Made by a program: the position numbers and the translations under genes. A DNA stretch of 64,000 bases from DATGMS01 sp035303945. GTDB lineage: Bacteria; Bacteroidota; Bacteroidia; Cytophagales; Cyclobacteriaceae. Below the pieces are notes generated by a model. It worked only from the letters and a program-made list of their open reading frames with translations. It ran no database searches and was not told the DNA's origin. The stretch is from contig DATGQZ010000014.1 of NCBI GenBank assembly GCA_035303945.1, forward strand, positions 8,809 through 72,808, given 5' to 3'. This document shows positions 27,353 through 33,659 of the stretch, piece by piece (within the stretch, counting starts at the first letter, position 1; each line of letters opens with the position of its first letter).

Positions 27353-28138
27353 ATGAAACTACTAAGATTCTCGAATATCCTGATGCTATTGGGATTTCTG
27401 GTCTTCTCATCCTCCTACGGCTACGCCCAAAGCAGGGATTTTTATGAATTAAAGATTTACCACATTGACAGCCCAGAACAAGAAAAACGGCTCGATGATT
27501 ATTTAGCAAAGGCTTTCATTCCCGCACTTCATCGCGCCGGGATCTCAAAGGTGGGCGTATTTAAACCTCTTCTTTCGGATACAAAGGAGGCAGGAACAAA
27601 GGTGTATGTTTTTGTTCCCTACAAAAGTCTTGAACAATTTGCGCAGCTTCCACAGCAATTGGAAAAGGACAAGGAATACCTTCAAAGCGGAAAAGACTAC
27701 ATCGATGCTGCACACAATAATGCGCCTTACCGCCGCGTCGAAACCAGCCTTATGAGAGCCTTCACGGGTATGCCGCGTTTCCAAGAGTCCAAATTGACCA
27801 GTCCCAAAAAGGATAGGGTGTACGAGTTGCGCAGCTATGAAAGTGCTACAGAGAAGCTATATGTAAACAAGGTTAAGATGTTTAATGAAGGCGAAATTGA
27901 AATATTTGACCGTTTGGGCTTTAATGCTATTTTCTATGCTGAAGTAATTGCTGGCGCCAACATGCCTAACTTGATGTACCTTACCACTTTTGAGAATATG
28001 GATTCGGAGAAAGCGCATTGGGAAGCTTTCCGTACAGACGCCCAATGGGAAAAGATGAGGGTGATGGAAGAATATCAAAACAACGTAAGCCGTAATGATA
28101 CTAGGTTACTGTATCCCGCGGATTATTCCGATTTGTAA
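27353..28138 (+). CDS. Exported NIPSNAP family protein
   Basis: 261 residues. A signal peptide ending SYGYAQS is followed by two ferredoxin-like NIPSNAP repeats: the first begins FYELKIYHIDSPEQEKRLDD, the second VYELRSYESATEKLY, and the last part has the FRTDAQWEKMR segment typical of the second repeat. These proteins occur widely in Bacteroidota and Planctomycetes near sugar-metabolism genes, with no firm function. Monocistronic, between a putative promoter and a terminator. Confidence 0.85.
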   Translation: MKLLRFSNILMLLGFLVFSSSYGYAQSRDFYELKIYHIDSPEQEKRLDDYLAKAFIPALHRAGISKVGVFKPLLSDTKEAGTKVYVFVPYKSLEQFAQLPQQLEKDKEYLQSGKDYIDAAHNNAPYRRVETSLMRAFTGMPRFQESKLTSPKKDRVYELRSYESATEKLYVNKVKMFNEGEIEIFDRLGFNAIFYAEVIAGANMPNLMYLTTFENMDSEKAHWEAFRTDAQWEKMRVMEEYQNNVSRNDTRLLYPADYSDL

Positions 28139-28150
28139 CAGCCAGAAATG

Positions 28151-28184
28151 AATAGGGATCCGTTTTTACTGATCCCTATTTTAT
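28151..28184. terminator. Bidirectional intrinsic terminator
   Basis: Perfect 10-bp stem AATAGGGATC/GATCCCTATT (28151-28160 with 28171-28180), 10-base loop containing TTTTT. It lies between the convergent NIPSNAP and minus-strand exported-protein genes. Confidence 0.8.
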
Positions 28185-28210
28185 TGATGTTGGTCAAGAA
28201 ATTCAATGTA

Positions 28211-28810
28211 TCATTTTTCTGGAGCAGGCGGGTTGAGCATGATGTGTGCTCTATGGGTACCCGGGTCCATGATCCAAGGCATTCCAGGCACATCAGGGCT
28301 GAGTGGCAATCCGGTGGATTCAGCAGTCGCATAAGGAATATAAACGACATACCGGAAATTACCCCCCTTCACCTCCCCAGTTTTCGTGTCGAACGCAGAC
28401 GCATCATTGGCATAGTAGACAAATAAGGTGGTTCCATGGGCAGGCATCTTCAGTTTTCCATTTTTCACCTCTTCCTCCCTCTGGTTGAAAATTTCTTGAA
28501 ACGATTTCCCTTCTTTTTTCAAAGCTCGGCCCCGCTCCATAAATGGTTCTAATTCTTCTGGGTAGCAGGAGACGCTAAAACCTGGATTTTGGGGATCATC
28601 AGCTAGACAAATCATTTTGTTCGTGCCTTTGCGCAACACAACCAGTTCACCCTTTCCATCATAGCCCAATACGCTCGCTCCCTCTCGCAACCCCTCCGGA
28701 GCAGCCAAGACAGCGGCTCTAATTTGGACATCGGGAGAGGGGATTACAACCTGAGAGCAAACAGGAAAAGGCAATGCTCCTAAACAGAGCCATAATGCAA
28801 ACTTCTTCAT
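28211..28810 (-). CDS. Exported protein of unknown function
   Basis: 199 residues from ATG 28810 (MKKFALW); an upstream in-frame ATG at 28834 would only add eight residues before the signal peptide. Signal peptide ends near FPVCSQ. The mature protein contains LVVLRKGTNKMICLADDP, HGTTLFVYYANDAS and a C-terminal MPWIMDPGTHRAHIMLNPP. It has a strand-rich look with two cysteines (CLADD, VSCYPEE) but no motif I know. Probably periplasmic. No operon partner. Confidence 0.75.
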   Translation of the reverse strand: MKKFALWLCLGALPFPVCSQVVIPSPDVQIRAAVLAAPEGLREGASVLGYDGKGELVVLRKGTNKMICLADDPQNPGFSVSCYPEELEPFMERGRALKKEGKSFQEIFNQREEEVKNGKLKMPAHGTTLFVYYANDASAFDTKTGEVKGGNFRYVVYIPYATAESTGLPLSPDVPGMPWIMDPGTHRAHIMLNPPAPEK

Positions 28811-28891
28811 AGCCAGCGAAAATCCGTGAAACATCTGTTAACCTTGTACCTAAAGTACAATAATCCGTCCGTAAATGCCACTGAATAAACG

Positions 28892-28919
28892 AAAAAAGGA
28901 CAGCCATGGGGCCGTCCTT
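28892..28919 (-). terminator. Intrinsic terminator of the downstream hsp20 gene
   Basis: On the minus strand a 9-bp stem AAGGACGGC/GCTGTCCTT (one G-T pair) is followed by TTTT. It lies 23 bases after the Hsp20 stop. Confidence 0.75.
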
Positions 28920-28941
28920 CATTGCTTTGCCGAAAGCGTTA

Positions 28942-29376
28942 TTAATGAATAGCTATCATCTTTGCAGGCTTTTTCTTGGCTTCTTCCTTCTTAGGAATCC
29001 AAAGGTTTAGAATCCCGTCTGTATAGCTTGCGTTGATTTGATCAGCTTCTACTGTATTGGGAAGATAGAAAGACCTTCTGAATGAATGATAGCTGAATTC
29101 TTTTCTCGTGTACCTTTCATTTTTCTCTTCATGGTCTTCAGACACTTCTGAAGATACGGTCAACATGTCGTTATCCAACTCTACGTGGAAATCATCTTTC
29201 TTCATGCCAGGGGCTGCGATTTCTACTGTAAAGCCATCATTATTTTCTCTAATGTTCACCCGAGGCACAAGACCATTTCCAACAGATTTAGACCAGTCAA
29301 ACAGGTCCCTGGTAAAGAAGTCATCAAACAACGCTGTTGACGCAGGGAAGAAACTGTTTCTTTTTACGAGGTTCAT
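28942..29376 (-). CDS. Small heat-shock protein Hsp20 (alpha-crystallin domain)
   Basis: 144 residues. N-terminal arm with FFTRDLFDW, then the alpha-crystallin domain with IRENNDGFTVEIAAPGMKKD and the closing strand region; the C-terminal tail has LWIPKKEE, an IxI/V-like anchor. It binds unfolding proteins in the cytosol without ATP. It is the distal member of a minus-strand chaperone cluster with a DnaJ-type protein and a second Hsp20, from which it is separated by about 150 bases, so it probably has its own promoter. Confidence 0.93.
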   Translation of the reverse strand: MNLVKRNSFFPASTALFDDFFTRDLFDWSKSVGNGLVPRVNIRENNDGFTVEIAAPGMKKDDFHVELDNDMLTVSSEVSEDHEEKNERYTRKEFSYHSFRRSFYLPNTVEADQINASYTDGILNLWIPKKEEAKKKPAKMIAIH

Positions 29377-29526
29377 AGTTGTAAGATTTAAGGTTAAACA
29401 TCACTTAATCGTATCCACTTTTAGATACTCAATACTGGTCTTTCAAATTCGATACCAACCTAAATTTTGTAGTTAAAAGCCCTTTTTAAAGTGAAATTAT
29501 GACATCTTCAGCTGTGAAATATGTCG

Positions 29527-30435
29527 TTATTTCAGTTGTTCGAGGATCTGTCTTTGTTGACTTGTCAGTGTCTCTGGCATCTTTATTAGCAACGTAACAT
29601 ACAAGTCGCCGTATTCCCCCGGCTTGTTATACACCGGCATGCCTCTCCCTTTGAGGCGGACTTTTTTTCCATTTGAAGTACATTCCGCAAGCTTGATATT
29701 TAATTTACCTGCAAAAGTGTCTAGCTCCTGTTTACCGCCTAGTAAAGCAGTAAATACATCTATCGGCTGTTGCATATAGAGATCCTCCCCTTTAATCTCG
29801 TATTTAGGGTGAGGCTTTACCTTAACTGTCAAATACAGATCCCCCCTGCCATTCATCCCTTTAGTACCCTTACCTTTTATCTTCAATTTGAGTCCGTCAT
29901 AGGCACCCGGCTTGATTTTCACTTTTATTTTTTCTCCACCTAAATCCACAATTCTTTGGGTTCCATAGTAGGCTTCCTGCAGATCGATTGGAAGTTCTCC
30001 CTGAAGATCTGCAGCAGGGTTTTCAAAATCGAACGAAAAACCCCGTGAACCGGTACTCCCTCCCATACCTCCAAAGAATGAGTTGAAGAATTCGGAAAAG
30101 CCACTTCCGGATCCGAAAAGGTCCTCAGGATTTCCGTAAAAGCCCCTTTCTCTTCTTCCCTGCCTAGAGTCTTCCGCCCCGCCGAAAGAACCGAAGTCTA
30201 CGTTCTCGTACTGCCTCCAATTAGCGCCAAGTTGATCGTACTTCTTTCTCTTTTCTGGATCACCCAGCACTTCATGTGCCTCTGCAATCGCCTTAAATTT
30301 CTCCTCAGCCTTTTTATCGCCCGGGTTCTTATCAGGATGATATTTGACAGCCAGCTTTCTGTAGGCTTTTTTTATTTCTTCTTGGGAAGCTTTCTTTTCC
30401 ACCCCTAGTACGGAATAGTAGTCCTTAAAGTCCAT
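29527..30435 (-). CDS. DnaJ-family co-chaperone of CbpA type
   Basis: 302 residues. The N-terminus is a complete J domain (DYYSVLGVEKKASQEEIKKA with the HPD motif in KYHPDKNPG near residue 34). A Gly/Phe/Ser-rich linker follows (about 75-130), then the two beta-sandwich C-terminal substrate-binding domains (from LQGELPIDLQEAYYGT). The zinc-finger repeats of true DnaJ are missing, which places it with CbpA. It would stimulate DnaK ATPase and deliver clients. Hsp20 proteins on both sides suit a shared role in protein rescue after stress. Confidence 0.92.
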   Translation of the reverse strand: MDFKDYYSVLGVEKKASQEEIKKAYRKLAVKYHPDKNPGDKKAEEKFKAIAEAHEVLGDPEKRKKYDQLGANWRQYENVDFGSFGGAEDSRQGRRERGFYGNPEDLFGSGSGFSEFFNSFFGGMGGSTGSRGFSFDFENPAADLQGELPIDLQEAYYGTQRIVDLGGEKIKVKIKPGAYDGLKLKIKGKGTKGMNGRGDLYLTVKVKPHPKYEIKGEDLYMQQPIDVFTALLGGKQELDTFAGKLNIKLAECTSNGKKVRLKGRGMPVYNKPGEYGDLYVTLLIKMPETLTSQQRQILEQLK

Positions 30436-30473
30436 AACTTATTAATTTAGGGTTGTACAGCATCCTTTAAAGC

Positions 30474-30506
30474 AATGAAGTAGAACGGGATCCGCTCTAC
30501 TTCATT
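30474..30506. terminator. Strong hairpin between hsp20 and dnaJ-type gene
   Basis: 10-bp stem AATGAAGTAG/CTACTTCATT with a 13-base GC-richer loop. On the minus strand it lies after the proximal Hsp20 stop and before the co-chaperone start. It has no T run, so it may attenuate transcription or stabilise mRNA rather than terminate. Confidence 0.45.
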
Positions 30507-30512
30507 CTTATA

Positions 30513-30953
30513 TTAGGCTACAGTGATATGCTTAGGGGGTTGAGGCTTCGCTTCTTCACGTTTTGGAATATGAATCTGAAGCACTCCATTAACATAGCTC
30601 GCGCTGATTTTTTCAGTGTCTACGTCCTCCGGCAAAGTGAACCTCCTCTCAAATGCTTGATAGGAAAATTCTTTCCTAGTATAAGCGTGATCTTCTTTAG
30701 TAGTTTCACCTGTCTTCGTTGAAGAAATACTCAACAAGTTATCATCCAACTTAATGCTGAAATCCTCTTTTGCCATTCCTGGTACCGCCAATTCCACCTG
30801 ATAATCATCTTTGCTCTCTTTGATATTTACTTTGGGCAAAGATGATCCACCTGTAGCTAATCCACCTCTGTTCAGAAGTTGAAAGTCAGGTGCAAAGAAG
30901 TTGTCAAAGAGACCTTGAAATCTCATATCCGGTATTGTTCTTACGAGTGTCAT
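30513..30953 (-). CDS. Small heat-shock protein Hsp20 (alpha-crystallin domain), second copy
   Basis: 146 residues, a paralogue of the Hsp20 at 28.9 kb with the same layout: N-terminal FDNFFAPDFQ, alpha-crystallin domain (KESKDDYQVELAVPGMAKED), conserved EFSYQAFERRFTLPEDVD and tail LQIHIPKREEAK containing an IxI anchor. Cytosolic holdase. It is the first gene of the chaperone group. Upstream, at 31035-31049, is a palindrome that might be an operator. Confidence 0.93.
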   Translation of the reverse strand: MTLVRTIPDMRFQGLFDNFFAPDFQLLNRGGLATGGSSLPKVNIKESKDDYQVELAVPGMAKEDFSIKLDDNLLSISSTKTGETTKEDHAYTRKEFSYQAFERRFTLPEDVDTEKISASYVNGVLQIHIPKREEAKPQPPKHITVA

Positions 30954-31034
30954 ATCTTTATGGTTTTAAATTTTCCAAAGTCTGTGATACCCCTAAAAAC
31001 AAAAGCCGTTCCATAGCTATAACCAGGCTGTATT

Positions 31035-31049
31035 ATGCCATTTTGGCAT
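31035..31049. repeat. Short palindrome upstream of hsp20
   Basis: ATGCCA-TTT-TGGCAT is a perfect 6-bp inverted repeat, about 85 bases before the Hsp20 start codon (minus strand). It could be a regulator site; too short for certainty. Confidence 0.3.
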
Positions 31050-31104
31050 TATAAGTACCTAAAAGCAATGAAAAAAGGTCATAATGACATCATTTTGAAT
31101 CAAA

Positions 31105-31629
31105 TTACGAAAATAGCTCGTCCAGATCGCGAAAGATAGCTTCTACTTCTCTTTCCTTAATTTCATAGGCTTCATCCTTCTTTACATTGTTTTGATAATG
31201 TTTCCAATGCTTTAGTGCCTTCTTAATCACCCTAGGTGTAATATCGAACTCCGTGTGATCCAAATATTCCTTAGCTAGTGCGGAAGCTTTATAATTTCCA
31301 AAAAGATAAATTCTTAATACGTCAACAAAATGATTACTGAGATCAAAGGCTTCTAAAGCTTCCACCAACTCCCCAGACCTAAGCGCATTACTTTTATCAT
31401 GGATAATTTCCATTAAGATATTCAGGGCTTGCTCCCGCTGTTCCAATCGGCTCAACACCTTAGCAGCAAGTGATGAAACCTCCCAATCCTCGCTGCGCAA
31501 TAGCTCGAGGGTTTTGTGATAGACTTCCTCCCCTCCTATAGCCGCTAACTTTTCGGCATACTTAAAGGCCTCCTGCTCGTTCTTATCCATCAATTTTTCT
31601 ATCAATAAATCAATACTACTGTTGTCCAT
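31105..31629 (-). CDS. HEAT-repeat-like protein, function unknown
   Basis: 174 residues from ATG 31629 (MDNSSID); the frame is open nine codons upstream but without a better start. The sequence is all-helical, with paired helices such as EVYHKTLELLRSEDWEVSSLAAKVLSRLEQ that look like HEAT/ARM repeats, and a charged C-terminus (EAYEIKEREVEAIFRDLDEL). No signal peptide. It is divergent from the VLRF1-type gene with 42 bases between the two starts, so they may share regulation. Confidence 0.65.
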   Translation of the reverse strand: MDNSSIDLLIEKLMDKNEQEAFKYAEKLAAIGGEEVYHKTLELLRSEDWEVSSLAAKVLSRLEQREQALNILMEIIHDKSNALRSGELVEALEAFDLSNHFVDVLRIYLFGNYKASALAKEYLDHTEFDITPRVIKKALKHWKHYQNNVKKDEAYEIKEREVEAIFRDLDELFS

Positions 31630-31671
31630 GGGATGATTTTTTTGGTAATTTAACAAAAATACAACCTATTG

Positions 31672-32379
31672 ATGATGAATAACCTCTTGATTTCCGAGGA
31701 CCAAAGCAAAACCTTGCTGCAGTTTTTGGAAAAGCATCCCCTAGAGTGGCGCTATGAGACTAGAAAACACAGGATACTATTTGAGGGGGATGATGACAAG
31801 CTTGTGACTTTCAGGTTGCCGATCAGCATCCCGTCACCCGGAGCGCATTACCACATACCAGACGATCGTTGCAATTATATTCTTTTAATGGTCCGGTCCG
31901 GCATTGCCAGTGTGGGATACTTCGAAAACGGTGTCAACATAGACCATAAAGTATTTCGTGCCTATATGGTCCGCAAGAAACAGGGGATGAGTCAAATTAA
32001 ATATCTAAAAACCAAAGGCAAGTCTAGAGCAGGGTCGCGGGTCCGTTTAGCTGACACGCGTGAATTTTTTGAGGACATTAACACAAGGCTTGCTCTTTAT
32101 TTCGACGACTTTCACATAGAGCGTATTGGCCTAAGTTGCCCAGCCACCCTATTCCCTTTCCTTTTTAAATCCAAAATTCCCACGCCCTTTGAAAAAAATG
32201 ACCCAAGAATCTTAAAAATCCCAAAACACATTCAGCATCCTACTTTTGAAGCTTTGTTGGACACCAACGCCTATTTACTTCAGGGAGAACTCCAATACAA
32301 GGAAGAAGGGGAGTTGGTGAAGCAGTTACTGCAGGCTTTTGCCACTCAAAAAAAACAATCTCAAGATGATTCGTGGTAG
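31672..32379 (+). CDS. VLRF1-type (Vms1/ANKZF1-like) peptidyl-tRNA hydrolase, predicted
   Basis: About 235 residues from ATG 31672 (TTG 31669 and ATG 31675 are also in frame). The central region has, in order, a GYFENG strand, HKVFRAYMVRKKQGMSQ, then KSRAGSRVR and FFEDINTRL. This is the pattern of the Vms1-like release factor 1 (VLRF1) domain, in which the Gln of the GxxQ motif (here GMSQ, about Gln108) helps release nascent chains from peptidyl-tRNA on stalled ribosomes. The ankyrin, zinc-finger and p97-binding parts of eukaryotic Vms1 are absent. Bacterial members are known from comparative genomics; activity here is inferred. It neighbours a chaperone cluster, which suits a protein-quality-control role. 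A bidirectional terminator follows. Confidence 0.7.
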   Translation: MMNNLLISEDQSKTLLQFLEKHPLEWRYETRKHRILFEGDDDKLVTFRLPISIPSPGAHYHIPDDRCNYILLMVRSGIASVGYFENGVNIDHKVFRAYMVRKKQGMSQIKYLKTKGKSRAGSRVRLADTREFFEDINTRLALYFDDFHIERIGLSCPATLFPFLFKSKIPTPFEKNDPRILKIPKHIQHPTFEALLDTNAYLLQGELQYKEEGELVKQLLQAFATQKKQSQDDSW

Positions 32380-32384
32380 CATAA

Positions 32385-32416
32385 AAAAGGGCTGTCACAT
32401 TTGCGACAGCCCTTTT
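32385..32416. terminator. Bidirectional intrinsic terminator
   Basis: 12-bp stem AAAAGGGCTGTC/GACAGCCCTTTT with an 8-base loop between the convergent VLRF1-type and TPR-protein genes. A and T runs flank the stem, so it can work both ways. Confidence 0.85.
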
Positions 32417-32433
32417 GCAATACCGGTCTTCAA

Positions 32434-33648
32434 TTAGAAGTCTTGATTTTGCCAATCAGGACCTACCAGTTGTTGTAATTTTTTATCGTATTCCTGTGCC
32501 TTATCCTCATTTTTCAACCTGGTGTGCACTTGGTAAAGTATGCGCAAGATCTCTGTGTTTTCAGGCTGTAACTCGGATGCTTTAGTGAAATAAGGAACTG
32601 CTTCTTTATACAGGTTATCGGCTTCTGCCAGCATAGAATCTGACTTCGCTTCCCATTCTTTGTCATCCAGGTTATTTACCTCATTGATGATCTCTCTGGC
32701 ATTGTCAAGGTAAACAGCTCCGGCATAGTAGTTTCCTTCAAAGAAATTAGGATCCGTTTCAACAGTCTTCTTATACTCTTCCAATGCCCCTTTAAGATCA
32801 CCTGACTGCTCCTTCAAATAACCGTACCTCAAACGGATTGCCGTATTGTCTGGATCAGACTCCAGTGCGGTTTTAATAGAAGCCATGGCTTCATCCATTT
32901 TATTAAGTTGGAGCAACAACTGGATTTCAAATTCTGCCAAACCTTTGTCAGTTGGGTAGATTTCTCTGGCTTCATTCACCAGGCGATAAGCTTCTTCTTG
33001 GTCTTTATCTTCCGCACTGGCTATTTGAATCAAGAAATAATATGCATTAAGCTTGTTGTAATCCTCCACGTTAAGCAATTGGGTGAAATATTTTTTGGCC
33101 GCTTCGAAATCACCTACATTGTTTGCTGTATAGCCTGCATTGAAAACGATTGAAGTATCAGCAGGGTCTATATCTGCCGCCAAACCAAAAAAGCCAGCTG
33201 CCAGCTCCATATCATCATCTTCATAACGATCGATAGCTTTAACAAAAGAAGCTTGCTTCAAAAACAATACACCTTGTCCCTGAAGGTTATCTGGAACGCC
33301 ATCCATATAGGCCTTATACACCTCTTTGCCAACTTTAGAAGAAGAGTCACCGTTTTCTAGCTCCATTGTTTTTTGAAATGAACCATATGCGGTTCTTCCA
33401 AGGCTCAGTGTCTCTTCCGTATTGGATGAATCTGCAGCAAACATTTTTGCTTCGATCTTTCCCTTTAGTAAGTATGTATCGGATTGGTTGCCCGTTTCAG
33501 CATCTTGCAATGCAGCCTGAACTTCGGTATATGCCTCCTGTAGGTTGCCCCTATTCAAATTTCGTTCAGCAGACTTAACTACCTTTTTTTGGCCAAATGC
33601 TACTGTAGCTATTCCAACCAAAGCTAATGATAAAATTAACTTTCTCAT
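32434..33648 (-). CDS. Exported tetratricopeptide repeat protein
   Basis: 404 residues with a signal peptide (MRKLILSLALVGIATVAFGQ). The mature part is helical with several TPR-like units: YTEVQAALQDAETG, FFGLAADIDPADTSIVFNAG, AMASIKTALESDPDNTAIRL and ALEEYKKTVETDPNFFEGN, giving at least five repeats. Such periplasmic TPR proteins usually act as assembly scaffolds; the partner is unknown. It follows gyrA by only 11 bases on the same strand and may be co-transcribed with it. Confidence 0.82.
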   Translation of the reverse strand: MRKLILSLALVGIATVAFGQKKVVKSAERNLNRGNLQEAYTEVQAALQDAETGNQSDTYLLKGKIEAKMFAADSSNTEETLSLGRTAYGSFQKTMELENGDSSSKVGKEVYKAYMDGVPDNLQGQGVLFLKQASFVKAIDRYEDDDMELAAGFFGLAADIDPADTSIVFNAGYTANNVGDFEAAKKYFTQLLNVEDYNKLNAYYFLIQIASAEDKDQEEAYRLVNEAREIYPTDKGLAEFEIQLLLQLNKMDEAMASIKTALESDPDNTAIRLRYGYLKEQSGDLKGALEEYKKTVETDPNFFEGNYYAGAVYLDNAREIINEVNNLDDKEWEAKSDSMLAEADNLYKEAVPYFTKASELQPENTEILRILYQVHTRLKNEDKAQEYDKKLQQLVGPDWQNQDF

Positions 33649-33659
33649 TTGTTGTTTTT

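Noticed and set aside
31672..32379. Classical peptidyl-tRNA hydrolase (Pth) or class I release factor
   Set aside because: No Pth motifs and no GGQ; the matching segments are those of VLRF1.
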